From contig AP025763.1 of NCBI GenBank assembly GCA_027943745.1, positions 558,001 through 622,000 of the forward strand: 64,000 nt of DNA, read 5' to 3'. This document shows, piece after piece, positions 26,191 to 35,941 of the stretch. Each line of letters opens with the position of its first letter. Position 1 is the stretch's first letter. The notes below the pieces were generated by a model that was not told the DNA's origin, made no database searches, and was given only the letters and a program-made list of their open reading frames with translations. The DNA comes from Neptuniibacter victor (GTDB lineage Bacteria > Pseudomonadota > Gammaproteobacteria > Pseudomonadales > Balneatricaceae). Both the position numbers and the translations under genes were made by a program.

Positions 26191-27975
26191 ATGACCGACG
26201 CAAAGAAACCGCTTGGCATTACTGACGTAGTTCTACGTGACGCACACCAGTCGCTATTCGCTACCCGTATGCGAGTTGAAGACATGCTGCCGATCGCGGA
26301 AAAGCTGGATAAAGTAGGCTTTTGGTCCCTAGAAAGCTGGGGCGGCGCAACATTTGACTCATGTATTCGTTTTATCGGAGAAGATCCGTGGGAACGTATC
26401 CGTCTGCTTAAGCAGGCAATGCCAAACACTAAACAGCAGATGCTACTGCGCGGACAGAACCTGTTAGGTTACCGTCACTATGCAGATGATGTTGTTAACA
26501 AGTTCGTAGAACGTGCTGCAACAAATGGTGTGGACGTATTCCGTATCTTCGATGCGATGAATGATCCACGCAACCTGGAAACTGCTATCAAAGCGGTTAA
26601 GGCAACAGGCAAGCACGCTCAAGGCACATTGTCTTTCACGAAGAGTGAAGTTCATACCACGGACATGTGGGTTGAATATGCTAAGACGTTGGAAGATAAA
26701 GGTGCTGATTCTATCGCGATCAAAGATATGTCTGGTATCTTGACGCCATATGACGCATTTGACCTTGTATCTCGCCTTAAAGCTCAAACGGACCTAGAAG
26801 TTCAGCTGCATGCACATGCGACTTCAGGTCTATCGGATATGACTATCCTGAAAGCTGTTGAAGCGGGCATTGACCGTGTAGACACTGCGATCTCATCTAT
26901 GTCTATGACTTATGGTCATACTGCGACAGAATCTGTTGTAGCGGCATTGGCAGGAACGGATCGTGATACTGGCCTGGATCTACTTCAGTTAGAAGAGATA
27001 GCTGCTTATTTCCGTGAAGTTCGTAAAAAGTATGCCAAGTTCGAAGGTTCTTTACGTGGTACCGATTCTCGTATCCTCGTTGCTCAAGTACCTGGTGGCA
27101 TGTTAACGAACATGGAAGGTCAGCTTAAAGAGCAGGGCGCAGCGGATAAGTTTGATGAAGTATTGGCTGAGATCCCACGTGTTCGTGAAGATCTAGGTTG
27201 GATCCCACTAGTTACGCCAACTTCTCAAATTGTTGGTACTCAAGCTGTCATTAACGTACTAATGGGAGAGCGTTACAAAACGATCTCTAAAGAAGTACAA
27301 GGTATTTTAAAAGGTGAATACGGTGCGGCTCCTTCTTCATACAATGCCGAGCTGCAGGCTCGAGTGTTGGATGGTGGTGAAGCAATCACATGCCGCCCTG
27401 CCGACCTTTTAGAGCCAGAAATGGATAAACTTGTTACTGAGCTTAAAAACTTAGCAACAGAAAAAGGTATCGAGTTAACTGCTGGTGAGAACGAAATTGA
27501 TGATGTTCTTACTTACGCGTTGTTCCCTCAGATTGGCCTTAAGTTCTTAGAAAACCGTAACAACCCTGATGCATTTGAACCTGCACCTACATTAGAGGAC
27601 GCACTAGCGATGTCTGCACCGAAGAAATCTGGACCAGAAGTTTACACGATCACTGTTAACGGTCAGAACTACGTTGTACAAGTTACTGAAGGCGGTGATA
27701 TCTCTGCTGTGGCACCAGCGGCTGCTCCTGCAGCGGCGGCACCAGCGGCTCCTGCTGGTGAAGGCGAAGATGTTGCAGCGCCTCTGGCAGGCAATATCTG
27801 GAAAGTTGAAGTAGCTCCAGGTCAGGCTGTTCAAGAAGGTGACGTACTGGTTATCCTTGAAGCGATGAAGATGGAAACAGAAGTTCGTGCAGCTCGTGCA
27901 GGCACAGTTGTTTCTGTTGACGTGAACGAAGGTGACGCTGTTCAGGTTGGCGACACTCTGCTGACTCTGGCGTAA
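26191..27975 (+). CDS. oadA: Oxaloacetate decarboxylase alpha subunit, biotin-carrying
   Basis: Carboxyltransferase that moves CO2 from oxaloacetate to its own biotin. The 594 residues begin with a pyruvate-carboxylase-like TIM barrel ([18 protein letters not shown] with metal-binding Asp, and [13 protein letters not shown]). An Ala/Pro-rich flexible linker near residues 505-525 leads to a C-terminal biotinyl domain with the biotinylation site EAMKMET. It works with OadB and OadG to export Na+. Codon usage is biased toward preferred codons, which suggests strong expression. Confidence 0.97.
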   Translation: MTDAKKPLGITDVVLRDAHQSLFATRMRVEDMLPIAEKLDKVGFWSLESWGGATFDSCIRFIGEDPWERIRLLKQAMPNTKQQMLLRGQNLLGYRHYADDVVNKFVERAATNGVDVFRIFDAMNDPRNLETAIKAVKATGKHAQGTLSFTKSEVHTTDMWVEYAKTLEDKGADSIAIKDMSGILTPYDAFDLVSRLKAQTDLEVQLHAHATSGLSDMTILKAVEAGIDRVDTAISSMSMTYGHTATESVVAALAGTDRDTGLDLLQLEEIAAYFREVRKKYAKFEGSLRGTDSRILVAQVPGGMLTNMEGQLKEQGAADKFDEVLAEIPRVREDLGWIPLVTPTSQIVGTQAVINVLMGERYKTISKEVQGILKGEYGAAPSSYNAELQARVLDGGEAITCRPADLLEPEMDKLVTELKNLATEKGIELTAGENEIDDVLTYALFPQIGLKFLENRNNPDAFEPAPTLEDALAMSAPKKSGPEVYTITVNGQNYVVQVTEGGDISAVAPAAAPAAAAPAAPAGEGEDVAAPLAGNIWKVEVAPGQAVQEGDVLVILEAMKMETEVRAARAGTVVSVDVNEGDAVQVGDTLLTLA

Positions 27976-27987
27976 GGGTACTGTTTG

Positions 27988-29289
27988 ATGGAAAAACTAA
28001 TCGAACTGTTTGTTGCTTCTGGTGCTTATAACATCAGTGGTGGTCAGGTCGTAATGATTTTTGTTGGCTTATTACTTTTGTTCTTAGCCATTAAAAAGAA
28101 TTTCGAGCCGCTACTGCTTGTGCCAATAGGTTTTGGTGGCATTATGGCAAACATTCCTGAAGCAGGGCTTGCATACTCGGCGGTAGAGAATGCTGCGCAT
28201 TTTGCTGTGCCGGAAGTAATGAATGCTATGGCTGCTGCCTTGAACATAAGCAGCATCGATTCACATGATATTCTGCATGCTTATCACAATTCATCTGCTG
28301 CTGAGCATCAGGCTGCAATCAATGCTGCTTTAGATGGCGGTTATGCTAACGGTATGTTGTATAACTTCTACAGCGTGGCGATTGGTTCAACTGCTGCGCC
28401 TCTACTGATCTTCATGGGTGTTGGTGCGATGACCGATTTCGGTCCGCTACTTGCTAACCCACGCACGTTGTTCTTAGGTGCTGCGGCTCAGTTTGGTATC
28501 TTTGCAACTGTTTTGGGTGCGGTTGGTCTTACCTCTATGGGTTTGATGGACTTTAATATCCAGGAAGCTGCTGCAATTGGTATCATTGGTGGTGCTGATG
28601 GTCCTACGGCTATCTACGTAACTAGTCTATTAGCTCCGCATTTGTTGGGTGCTATTGCTGTTGCAGCATACTCGTATATGGCGCTAGTGCCTCTGATTCA
28701 GCCACCGATTATGCGTGCGTTGACGACTGAAGCTGAGCGTAAGATTACGATGCATCAGTTGCGTCACGTAACGAAGCTTGAAAAGATCCTATTCCCAATT
28801 GTTTTGTTGATTCTGGTTGCGCTTCTGCTTCCTGATGCGGCACCACTGTTGGGTATGTTCTGTTTTGGTAACTTGATGCGCGAATGTGGTGTGGTTGATC
28901 GCTTGAGTGATACTGCTCAAAATGCGTTGATCAACGTTGTAACCATTTTCTTAGGCTTGTCTGTTGGTTCTAAACTATCAGCGGATAAGTTCTTGGATCT
29001 TCAGACATTGGGTATTATGTCTTTGGGTATCGTTGCATTCTGTATCGGTACAGCTGCAGGCGTCTTGATGGCTAAGATAATGAACAAGATGATGGGTGGT
29101 AATGCTATCAACCCGCTTATCGGTTCAGCGGGCGTATCAGCGGTACCTATGGCTGCACGTGTTTCTAACAAGATTGGTCTTGAGTACAACGCTCAAAACT
29201 TCTTGTTGATGCATGCGATGGGGCCAAACGTTGCAGGTGTAATCGGATCTGCGATTGCTGCTGGCGTGATGATCAAGTTCGTAAGCTAA
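27988..29289 (+). CDS. oadB: Oxaloacetate decarboxylase beta subunit, sodium-translocating
   Basis: The integral membrane subunit (433 residues, about nine to eleven helices) decarboxylates carboxybiotin and couples this to Na+ export. Signature segments are [20 protein letters not shown], the conserved [20 protein letters not shown] with its Na+-binding Asp, and the C-terminal [23 protein letters not shown] 27988 is preferred over TTG 27985 because AAGGG lies nine bases upstream. It ends at a strong terminator and closes the operon. Confidence 0.96.
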   Translation: MEKLIELFVASGAYNISGGQVVMIFVGLLLLFLAIKKNFEPLLLVPIGFGGIMANIPEAGLAYSAVENAAHFAVPEVMNAMAAALNISSIDSHDILHAYHNSSAAEHQAAINAALDGGYANGMLYNFYSVAIGSTAAPLLIFMGVGAMTDFGPLLANPRTLFLGAAAQFGIFATVLGAVGLTSMGLMDFNIQEAAAIGIIGGADGPTAIYVTSLLAPHLLGAIAVAAYSYMALVPLIQPPIMRALTTEAERKITMHQLRHVTKLEKILFPIVLLILVALLLPDAAPLLGMFCFGNLMRECGVVDRLSDTAQNALINVVTIFLGLSVGSKLSADKFLDLQTLGIMSLGIVAFCIGTAAGVLMAKIMNKMMGGNAINPLIGSAGVSAVPMAARVSNKIGLEYNAQNFLLMHAMGPNVAGVIGSAIAAGVMIKFVS

Positions 29290-29304
29290 TAAGCTGTGAA
29301 TATT

Positions 29305-29333
29305 AAAAAAGGCTGCCTATGGCAGCCTTTTTT
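29305..29333 (+). terminator. Terminator after oadB
   Basis: Perfect stem GGCTGCC and GGCAGCC with a three-base loop, preceded by A6 and followed by T6 or more. It can also act for the convergent gene on the minus strand. Confidence 0.93.
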
Positions 29334-29350
29334 GTATTTAGTAGCCTGCC

Positions 29351-30274
29351 TTAATGACCTGCTAGTACTTCCAGGTGCGCTTGAACACTAAAGGCAAGTG
29401 ATACTGGATTGTAGCCACCTTCAAGTACTGAGACGACGCGATTTTGGCTGTAGGTCTTGGCTGAGTCCATCAATAACTGTGTAACCCAGCGATAATCCTC
29501 TTCATTTAGTTTTATATCTGCCATGGGGTCTTCGTGATGAGCATCAAACCCCGCCGATATTAAAATCATATCTGGTTTATGCGCTTGAATGGCAGGTAGC
29601 CAACGAGATTCCACAAGTTTCCTAAAGACCATGCCATCGCTATGTGCTTCCATAGGGCAGTTGATGATGTGGTCGCGCGTAATATCGCTATAACGTTCTG
29701 GATAGAACGGGTGCTGAAATGTTGAGCACACAAGTACTTCGGGTCTATCTTTGAAAATATCGACGGTACCGTTGCCGTGGTGCACGTCAAAATCAAAGAT
29801 GGCAACGCGCTCTATGCCCGGCTGTAGTAGAGCATGCATTGCTGCGATTGCAACATTGTTATAAAAACAAAAGCCCATGGGAATGTTATGTTCTGCATGA
29901 TGCCCTGGAGGGCGAACTGCGCAGAAGGCGTTTTGTGAATTTCCAGAAATGACTCGATTTACGGCCATAACGGCAGATCCTGCAGCAAGGCTGGCTGCGT
30001 GGAGAGAGTCAGGGCATAGCGCTGTATCTTCGTCTGTGTACACCACGCCGTGCTCAGGAAGTTTCATCTCTAAGCGTTTTTGGTGAAGGTGCGCATGAGC
30101 TAGTTGTATTTGCTCGGGTAAGATGTGTACAGATTGGATCTGTTCTAGTTCATGCATCAGACCCGTTTTCTCTAATACTTTGCGGATCGCAAGTAAACGT
30201 ACAGGGCTTTCTGGATGTTCGGGGCCCATATTATGCAGACCGCAGTCCTCATGGGTGATATACGCAGTAGTCAT
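29351..30274 (-). CDS. Histone-deacetylase-family (acetoin utilisation type) hydrolase
   Basis: 307 residues of the arginase/deacetylase fold. Zinc and catalytic motifs are complete: RPPGHHAEH with the paired histidines, DFDVHHGNGT with Asp and His zinc ligands, SAGFDAHHEDP with the third ligand, and the C-terminal EGGYNPVSL. Bacterial members deacetylate proteins, polyamines or other acetylated amines; the substrate here is unknown. It is transcribed toward oadB and sits alone on its strand. Family assignment is firm, the role is not. Confidence 0.92.
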   Translation of the reverse strand: MTTAYITHEDCGLHNMGPEHPESPVRLLAIRKVLEKTGLMHELEQIQSVHILPEQIQLAHAHLHQKRLEMKLPEHGVVYTDEDTALCPDSLHAASLAAGSAVMAVNRVISGNSQNAFCAVRPPGHHAEHNIPMGFCFYNNVAIAAMHALLQPGIERVAIFDFDVHHGNGTVDIFKDRPEVLVCSTFQHPFYPERYSDITRDHIINCPMEAHSDGMVFRKLVESRWLPAIQAHKPDMILISAGFDAHHEDPMADIKLNEEDYRWVTQLLMDSAKTYSQNRVVSVLEGGYNPVSLAFSVQAHLEVLAGH

Positions 30275-30403
30275 AGGTATCTGTTTTTATAAGTTTTTGT
30301 TTAGTGTACCTGAAAGGCAAGATGTGGAAACTCATCATATTGTCTCAGTACATTCAGACTACGCTTACTGAGGTTGTTTTTTCTTGATCTGGATCATTCG
30401 TGT

Positions 30404-30488
30404 TTGATTGGTCTAAGGATAGGATAGCTACACAGCATAGAACTGTCTTGGCACCAAGTGTTTCACCCTACACCTGGTGCTTTTTTTT
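30404..30488 (+). ncRNA. Possible short RNA or attenuated leader upstream of the response regulator gene
   Basis: A good intrinsic terminator (30451-30488) stands 67 bases before the proposed start of the response regulator gene with no coding frame in front of it. TTGATT at 30404 and an AT-rich segment near 30420-30430 could form a weak promoter. The product would be a short RNA of roughly 50-60 bases ending in the hairpin. This is inference from the orphan terminator. Confidence 0.35.
30451..30488 (+). terminator. Orphan intrinsic terminator upstream of the response regulator gene
   Basis: Stem GCACCA with TGGTGC, extended inward by AGTGT facing ACAC, followed by eight T. It lies in the intergenic region, 67 bases before ATG 30556. 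Confidence 0.82.
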
Positions 30489-30555
30489 GTTTGCAGTAAA
30501 TGCTTTTGTCTTGAGGGTTCCGCTTTTATACTGCGTGTATAGGTATAGCGAAACA

Positions 30556-32169
30556 ATGGATGGACGAGTGGCCAAAATAGATTATTCTGACAAACAAGTG
30601 TTGCTTATTGAAAGTAGTGGCAACATGCGTTCGACTATTTTCTATATGCTAAGAAGTCTTGGGGTGGTCAATCTTAAAGCGATTACAATTAATGATCGTG
30701 TCCTGCCAGAGATCTCCGAAAATAATTACGATGTGATTTTACTTGGTCATAATGTTAATGACCGCTTTACCGGTATTCAACTGCTCGAAGAGTGTCGTTA
30801 TAAGGGGTTTATAAAACCGAGTGCTTGCTGGGTCTTTATGACCAGTGATGCATCGCAGGAGGTGATTCTGCATGCAATTGATAGCCATCCTGACGAACTC
30901 ATTATGAAGCCTTTTTCAATAGATGAACTCAAGCATCGTCTGGATAGTATTCTCCACCGCAAAGCGATTTTTAAGCCTGTTGATGATGCTCTGGACGTTG
31001 GGGATTATCCAACTGCGATCAGCTTTTGCCGTAATAATTTTGCAAGTTATGATACTGAATATGATGAATCGCAAATAATTCTTGCTCGATTACTAAATCA
31101 GTTTGGTAAACCTAAAGAAGCGGCTGATATAGCGGAAAAGCAATACTGGAAAACGCACGATAAAGAGGCTGGCTTGAATTGGGCGGAATCGTTGCTGGCT
31201 TTAAATCGAATAAAAGAGGCTAAAGCGTTGCTTGGCGAGCTTATAGAAGAGTATCCGTTGTTCATCGCTGCTTATGACCTTTTGTCGAGCAGTCATGAAA
31301 AAAATGGTGACTTAGATAAAGCTTGCGAGGTTGTAGTGGATGCTACTCAGAAATCGCCTTTGGGTATCCCGCGTCAAATGGTGCTGGGTCAGCTGGCAAC
31401 TAAGACTAAGCGGTTAGATGTTGCCGGAGGGGCTTATAAGAAGTCGATTACATTAGGAAAGCGTAGTTGTTATAAAAGCCCAGAACCTTTTCTACGTTTG
31501 GCAAATGTTAAGCGTCTTGAAATGCAGGGAGCAGAAGGGGCGGTTGCCGTTGAGTTGCTGAATGAGTGTGAAAATACGATTAAGCAAGCTTATCAGGCTT
31601 TTCCTCGAGATAGAGCGCTTCAAGTGAAGGCATCACTGTTAAAAAGTGAGATATATAATCAGGTTGGTGATACGGATGAGGCAAACAAATGCACTCGAGA
31701 TGCTCAGCGTATCAATGCAGAATTAGAAGCTCCTTTAGATCTGGATCGAGAGTTACTGCATGTAATGGGCGACGCTGTTCCGATTCTTGAACCAGCTGTT
31801 GCGAAGCGCAGCGTACCTCCTGGTAAGAAACATGATCCGGACATGAGCCTTAAAGTTAATCGCCTGGGTGTAAAGCATTATTTATCTGGGAAAATGCCTC
31901 AAGCGTTAAAGTATTTTGGATTGGCCACCGAGTACGATACGGCTAACGTCAGTGCGTTACTTAACTTGGCGCAGTTGTTCCTTGAGTCTGCACGAGATAG
32001 TGAAGATAAGCGTGCGGAGCGTCTTAAAATGGTTGCTCGATATCTCAAGCTTTCCGAACGATTGTCATTGGAGGGGGTGGAGCAAGATAAGCAGTATCAA
32101 TTAAAGCATTATCTCAGTCATGATGTGTCATTGCTGCCAAGTGGCTCTTTAGGTAATTTACTTCGATAA
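30556..32169 (+). CDS. Response regulator with TPR repeats
   Basis: About 537 residues. The N-terminal receiver-like domain (KQVLLIESSGNMRSTIFYML, then DVILLGHNVNDRFTGIQLLE and a late IMKPFSIDEL Lys) lacks the standard DD pocket in places. The phospho-acceptor position reads LGHN, so it may not be phosphorylated in the usual way. From about residue 140 to the end are tetratricopeptide-like helical repeats (AGLNWAESLLALNRIKEAKAL, YLSGKMPQALKYFGLATEYD). Such proteins signal by protein contacts rather than DNA binding. ATG 30556 is preferred: a frame open from 30400 runs through the terminator and is unlikely to be translated. Confidence 0.8.
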   Translation: MDGRVAKIDYSDKQVLLIESSGNMRSTIFYMLRSLGVVNLKAITINDRVLPEISENNYDVILLGHNVNDRFTGIQLLEECRYKGFIKPSACWVFMTSDASQEVILHAIDSHPDELIMKPFSIDELKHRLDSILHRKAIFKPVDDALDVGDYPTAISFCRNNFASYDTEYDESQIILARLLNQFGKPKEAADIAEKQYWKTHDKEAGLNWAESLLALNRIKEAKALLGELIEEYPLFIAAYDLLSSSHEKNGDLDKACEVVVDATQKSPLGIPRQMVLGQLATKTKRLDVAGGAYKKSITLGKRSCYKSPEPFLRLANVKRLEMQGAEGAVAVELLNECENTIKQAYQAFPRDRALQVKASLLKSEIYNQVGDTDEANKCTRDAQRINAELEAPLDLDRELLHVMGDAVPILEPAVAKRSVPPGKKHDPDMSLKVNRLGVKHYLSGKMPQALKYFGLATEYDTANVSALLNLAQLFLESARDSEDKRAERLKMVARYLKLSERLSLEGVEQDKQYQLKHYLSHDVSLLPSGSLGNLLR

Positions 32170-32180
32170 GGCAATTTTAG

Positions 32181-32257
32181 TGGTGTCCCAGAGAGGATTC
32201 GAACCCCTGGCCTGTCCCTTAGGAGGGGACCGCTCTATCCAGCTGAGCTACTGGGAC
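32181..32257 (-). tRNA. tRNA-Arg (anticodon CCT)
   Basis: 77 bases with encoded CCA on the minus strand. Acceptor arms GTCCCAG and CTGGGAC pair, and the anticodon loop CTCCTAA gives CCT, reading AGG. The T-arm GGGGTTCGAATCCTC is canonical with one unpaired position. It lies 87 bases downstream of flgN on the same strand. Its 3' end is 11 bases from the stop of the convergent response regulator gene. Confidence 0.95.
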
Positions 32258-32344
32258 CGTACGCTAAGTGTTTCTTTTCGAGGCGATTTTAGCGTTAATT
32301 TTTACAAGAGTCACGAACTTGTCATTCGAAGAGTAGGCTGAATG

Positions 32345-32833
32345 TTAGGCTTTTCCAATTCGGCTTTGAGCTTTATACAATCCAGAGCTACCTGCTTTAT
32401 TGTAAAGTTGGTCCTGCTTTTTGTGGCCGCGAACAATGGCGAGCAGTTGGGTGACATTTTGCTGGTTTCTATAGATAGCTTGTTCGTTACGTTTGTTTTT
32501 CTGCTGTAGCTCTTTTAAATACTGTTTGATCAGTGTGTAGTTTTCAGTCACTGATGATGTTAAAGCGTTGCTTTCAGGTAAGTTGTCTGGCAGCTTGTAG
32601 TCACCAATTTCAAATTCATAGCCGAAAGACTTAAGCAGTTCCACGCGTTCAAGTGTGAAGTTATGAAAGTTGTTCAGAAGCGACATTTTCTCTTGTGTGG
32701 TGTCGCTAAGTTTATCTAGATCTTTGCTGCTAAGCGCTTCTAGTTCAGTATCATAAATATTGCTTAATGATTCTAAAAGCAAAATACCCTGCTTAAGCAG
32801 GGTATCAAGTTCTATGTATTGTTGTTCAGTCAT
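32345..32833 (-). CDS. flgN: Flagellar export chaperone FlgN
   Basis: A 162-residue, almost wholly helical protein of the FlgN family, which binds the hook-filament junction proteins FlgK and FlgL and delivers them to the export apparatus. Heptad-like stretches (LDTLLKQGILLLESLSNIY, NYTLIKQYLKELQQKNKRNE) and the late NQQNVTQLLAIVRG segment are typical. It follows flgM by nine bases in a two-gene operon read from a sigma-28 promoter. Confidence 0.88.
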   Translation of the reverse strand: MTEQQYIELDTLLKQGILLLESLSNIYDTELEALSSKDLDKLSDTTQEKMSLLNNFHNFTLERVELLKSFGYEFEIGDYKLPDNLPESNALTSSVTENYTLIKQYLKELQQKNKRNEQAIYRNQQNVTQLLAIVRGHKKQDQLYNKAGSSGLYKAQSRIGKA

Positions 32834-32842
32834 GTCAGAGCT

Positions 32843-33154
32843 TTATAATAGGTTGTCAAAGTTCAGCATCTTCTCAGCTACGCGTTCTGCATTAATCTGA
32901 TAATTGCCGCTCTCTATTTCCAGCTTAAGACGTTCGACTCGCTCGCTGTCCACATCAGGTGTGTTGGCCAGTTGTTTCTCAACATTCTGCAATGTCTGAG
33001 CTGCATTGCTGAGGTTAACTGTATCACCTTTATTGGACGGGGACTGTGTAGCAGCAGTACCACCGCCAGATTTGGCAGCATTACCCTGTTCGCTTGTCCG
33101 TGCACGAGAGTTTGCCGTCTGTGAGGCTGACAGGCTCGTGAGATCATTAATCAT
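32843..33154 (-). CDS. flgM: Anti-sigma-28 factor FlgM
   Basis: Holds FliA (sigma-28) inactive until the hook is finished, then is exported. 103 residues: a disordered Ser/Ala/Gly/Gln-rich N-terminus and the conserved sigma-binding C-terminal half (DTVNLSNAAQTLQNVEKQLA, VERLKLEIESGNYQINAERVAEKML). A well-formed sigma-28 promoter lies just upstream, giving the usual feedback in which FliA makes its own inhibitor. Confidence 0.93.
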   Translation of the reverse strand: MINDLTSLSASQTANSRARTSEQGNAAKSGGGTAATQSPSNKGDTVNLSNAAQTLQNVEKQLANTPDVDSERVERLKLEIESGNYQINAERVAEKMLNFDNLL

Positions 33155-33186
33155 TTTTCCGTCCTCAAACTTGTATCTGAACCAGC

Positions 33187-33213
33187 TTATCGGCGGCTAT
33201 TTGCAGAACTTTA
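33187..33213 (-). promoter_or_regulatory. Sigma-28 (FliA) promoter of flgMN
   Basis: On the minus strand TAAAGTTC, an 11-base spacer and GCCGATAA match the FliA consensus (TAAAGTTT-N11-GCCGATAA) at 15 of 16 positions. It lies about 33 bases before the flgM start. Confidence 0.92.
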
Positions 33214-33302
33214 AGAAAAAAATAAACTTTTCTTAAAAATAATTATAAAACTAAGTATAGCAGCAGGTCTTTTTTCAATCCAATTTGTGTCAGTTGGTAT
33301 AT

Positions 33303-33998
33303 TTAAGGTGTTTGTACGAGCCCTGCTTCAATGACTGTCGCCTTGATAATATTGCCAGAGCGATCGTTGCGGACTTTTATTTGTTGTCCAATTATCCCGT
33401 TTTCCAAAGCGGTGCCAGAGGCCCGGATGGTTACGCCATTTCTCTTGGCTTGGATGATTAAAGCGTTACCTTTTGAAACAGCTAGGGGTGGTTTTAGCAT
33501 TGGTGCGGTGATTATGCTTCCAGCAGCTATACTTCTTTTACTTGTCCAGCCAATAATTTCGCTGGGTTGGACAAAATAGGCAGACCTAAGCGATGTTAAA
33601 TTAACTTCTTTTTGTTGTAAGTGTTGGCTTTTTAAATAGGTGTTGCGTGGTAAGCTAGTATGCGCAATAACGGCTAAACCAAACTGTTTGACTTCAGCTG
33701 CGATAAACAGCTGCCATAGCGGCGAGGGGCAGCGGGCACGGAAGGTTATTCTACTGCCGTTTCCTTTAGGTGTTTGAAATTCAAACGGAGCAAGGCAGGT
33801 TTTTAGTTTGATTTTTCGGCTAATCGGGTTAAGTTTGATCTCTGTACGCGCAACGGGCATCGCATTGAGGTAATGTTCTTGCAAGTACATCAGAGCTTCT
33901 TGCTCTAATTTTTCTGCCTCACTAGCTGCAAAAAGACTAGCGGGATTCAAAAGAAAAGTGGTGAGAAGGAAAAGTCGTGTTAAATTGTATATATTCAC
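33303..33998 (-). CDS. flgA: Flagellar P-ring assembly chaperone FlgA
   Basis: A periplasmic chaperone needed for assembling FlgI into the P ring. 231 residues with a signal peptide cleaved near LFAA (residue 25) and a C-terminal SAF/CpaB-type domain (VIAHTSLPRNTYLKSQHLQ, RSIAAGSIITAPMLKPP, GNALIIQAKRNGVTIRASGT). It is divergent from cheV across an 80-base spacer, the same layout as in Pseudomonas and Vibrio. Confidence 0.93.
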   Translation of the reverse strand: MNIYNLTRLFLLTTFLLNPASLFAASEAEKLEQEALMYLQEHYLNAMPVARTEIKLNPISRKIKLKTCLAPFEFQTPKGNGSRITFRARCPSPLWQLFIAAEVKQFGLAVIAHTSLPRNTYLKSQHLQQKEVNLTSLRSAYFVQPSEIIGWTSKRSIAAGSIITAPMLKPPLAVSKGNALIIQAKRNGVTIRASGTALENGIIGQQIKVRNDRSGNIIKATVIEAGLVQTP

Positions 33999-34078
33999 AT
34001 TGTTGTTACTAACGTTAAGTTAATGGAACGGCGTGTTAAAAAATAAAATCGATTTAATCTCTACGGGATTGTTAGATC

Positions 34079-35017
34079 ATGTCAGGTATCCTAGATAGTG
34101 TAAACCTGCGTACCCAGATGGTGGGGCAGAACAGACTTGAATTACTGTTGTTTGCTTTAGAGTCGGAGCAGCAATACGGTATTAACGTGTTTAAAGTGCG
34201 CGAAGTGCTGCAGTGCCCGGAGCTAACTGAAGTTCCAAGGCAGACTTCTGCAATCAAGGGTATGGCACATATTCGCGGTGAAACTATTCCTGTGTTGGAC
34301 TTATCTGAAGCGGTAGGTCGTGAAACGGTTCCTCACGGGGAGCGCCAAGACTGCTTTTTGATTGTTGCTGAGTACAACCGTCGAACATTGGCTTTCTTAG
34401 TGAGGAAAGTTGATCGTATTCTGAATACTCAGTGGGATCAGATAATGGCTCCACCGACTGAGATCGGTGTTGAAAATTATCTAACTGCAATCTTTGAGTA
34501 TGAAGGCAAGTTGATTGAAATTTTGGATGTAGAGCAGATCCTTGCTGATCTATATCCGATGCCTACTGAAGTTAGTAAAGATGTAGCTGATGATAAGGTG
34601 CGAGAGAAAGCGCGTGACTATCAAATTTTGATTGTTGATGACTCTTCTGTAGCGCGTAATCAGATGCAACGTAGTTTGGAAGGGTTGGGGATAAAGGTTA
34701 CGTCTTGTAATAACGGCCGAATGGCCTGGGATTTGTTATGTGAGATGGCTGATAGGGGTACAGATGTTACGACTAACTTCCTGATGGTTATATCTGATAT
34801 TGAGATGCCTGAAATGGATGGTTATACCTTAACGTCGATGATCCGTGATGATGAGCGTATGAAAGGAATGCATGTTGTTCTTCATACTTCACTTTCTGGC
34901 GGCTTTAACGTTTCCATGGTCAAGAAGGTTGGAGCCGACGGTTTCCTTGCTAAATTTAACCCTGATGACCTTGCTACAGCTGTTGTGCAACGTATTCAGC
35001 AAGTTGAGCGTACATAG
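34079..35017 (+). CDS. cheV: Chemotaxis coupling protein CheV
   Basis: Couples chemoreceptors to CheA and can be tuned by phosphorylation. 312 residues: an N-terminal CheW domain (FALESEQQYGINVFKVREVL, HIRGETIPVLDLSEAVG) to about residue 165, then a receiver domain with ILIVDDSSVARNQM, the phospho-acceptor in VISDIEMPEMDGYT, and the late HTSLSGGFN and FLAKF lysine. The gene leads the run into cheR and flgB. Confidence 0.95.
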   Translation: MSGILDSVNLRTQMVGQNRLELLLFALESEQQYGINVFKVREVLQCPELTEVPRQTSAIKGMAHIRGETIPVLDLSEAVGRETVPHGERQDCFLIVAEYNRRTLAFLVRKVDRILNTQWDQIMAPPTEIGVENYLTAIFEYEGKLIEILDVEQILADLYPMPTEVSKDVADDKVREKARDYQILIVDDSSVARNQMQRSLEGLGIKVTSCNNGRMAWDLLCEMADRGTDVTTNFLMVISDIEMPEMDGYTLTSMIRDDERMKGMHVVLHTSLSGGFNVSMVKKVGADGFLAKFNPDDLATAVVQRIQQVERT

Positions 35018-35032
35018 GAGTCTTTACTCTTC

Positions 35033-35881
35033 ATGAGTACTACTGCCCGTTCAAGTTTTACTATTACGGATTCGGATTTCGAGCTTTTTAGCCGTTTTTT
35101 GGAAGACAATAGCGGTATTCTGCTTGCAAAACATAAGCAGTACCTAGTGCAAAGTCGATTAGGGAAAATCGTTCAAGAGCAGAACTGTCCAGGTTTGAAA
35201 GAGCTGATAGTGAAGCTACAGAGCCCTGCTTCTAAACGTTTACGTGAACAAGTGATCGATGCAATGACAACGAACGAGACTTTATGGTTTCGTGATGTGC
35301 ATCCTTTCGATATCTTGCGAGATCGTATACTGCCAGAGATGGTGGGAAATGGACCGAGTTCAAAAGTGCGGATTTGGTCGGCTGCATGTTCAACGGGTCA
35401 AGAACCATATTCCATTAGCATGACATTGGATGAGTTCAAGAAAAAAAGCCCTGGAAAGCTTTCATCTGAGGAGATAATTGCTACCGATATATCCACTCAG
35501 GTGCTTGAGCAAGCAAGACGTGGTGAGTATGAGATGCTTGCTATTGGTCGAGGATTGTCTCAGGAGCGCCTTACCCAACATTTTAGAGAAACGCCGAATG
35601 GCGGGTGGGCGGTAAAACCGGATATTAAGTCTCGGGTCCGTTTTCAAAGTATCAATCTACTTGGGCAGTATTCTGCGATGGGTAAATTTGATGTGATTTT
35701 TTGTCGAAATGTATTGATCTACTTTTCCAGCGAAAAGAAGACAGAGATACTGACAAAAATGCATGGGGTTTTAAAGCCTGGTGGCTATTTGGTTTTAGGT
35801 GCTTCTGAATTCTTGTCAGGCTTGTCCGATAAATATCAGATGATTCACTGTCGGCCAGGGATTATTTATCAGGCTATATAG
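35033..35881 (+). CDS. cheR: Chemoreceptor methyltransferase CheR
   Basis: Methylates glutamates of chemoreceptors with S-adenosylmethionine for adaptation. 282 residues: an N-terminal helical domain (LEDNSGILLAKHKQYLVQSR) and the SAM domain with VRIWSAACSTGQEPYSISM, EIIATDISTQVLEQARRGEY and FDVIFCRNVLIYFSSEKK. It lies 15 bases after cheV and ends at a terminator, so it is separate from the flgB operon. Confidence 0.96.
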   Translation: MSTTARSSFTITDSDFELFSRFLEDNSGILLAKHKQYLVQSRLGKIVQEQNCPGLKELIVKLQSPASKRLREQVIDAMTTNETLWFRDVHPFDILRDRILPEMVGNGPSSKVRIWSAACSTGQEPYSISMTLDEFKKKSPGKLSSEEIIATDISTQVLEQARRGEYEMLAIGRGLSQERLTQHFRETPNGGWAVKPDIKSRVRFQSINLLGQYSAMGKFDVIFCRNVLIYFSSEKKTEILTKMHGVLKPGGYLVLGASEFLSGLSDKYQMIHCRPGIIYQAI

Positions 35882-35908
35882 GTAGAATAATTAATCGTGA
35901 AGTAAGGG

Positions 35909-35939
35909 CCGTATGTTGTTTTCAGCATGCGGTTTTTTT
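35909..35939 (+). terminator. Terminator after cheR
   Basis: Stem CCGTATG with CATGCGG (one T-G pair), a ten-base loop and seven T. Confidence 0.85.
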
Positions 35940-35941
35940 AT

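Noticed and set aside
30400-30555. A longer N-terminus for the response regulator
   Set aside because: The extension runs through an intrinsic terminator and adds a hydrophobic segment foreign to receiver domains.
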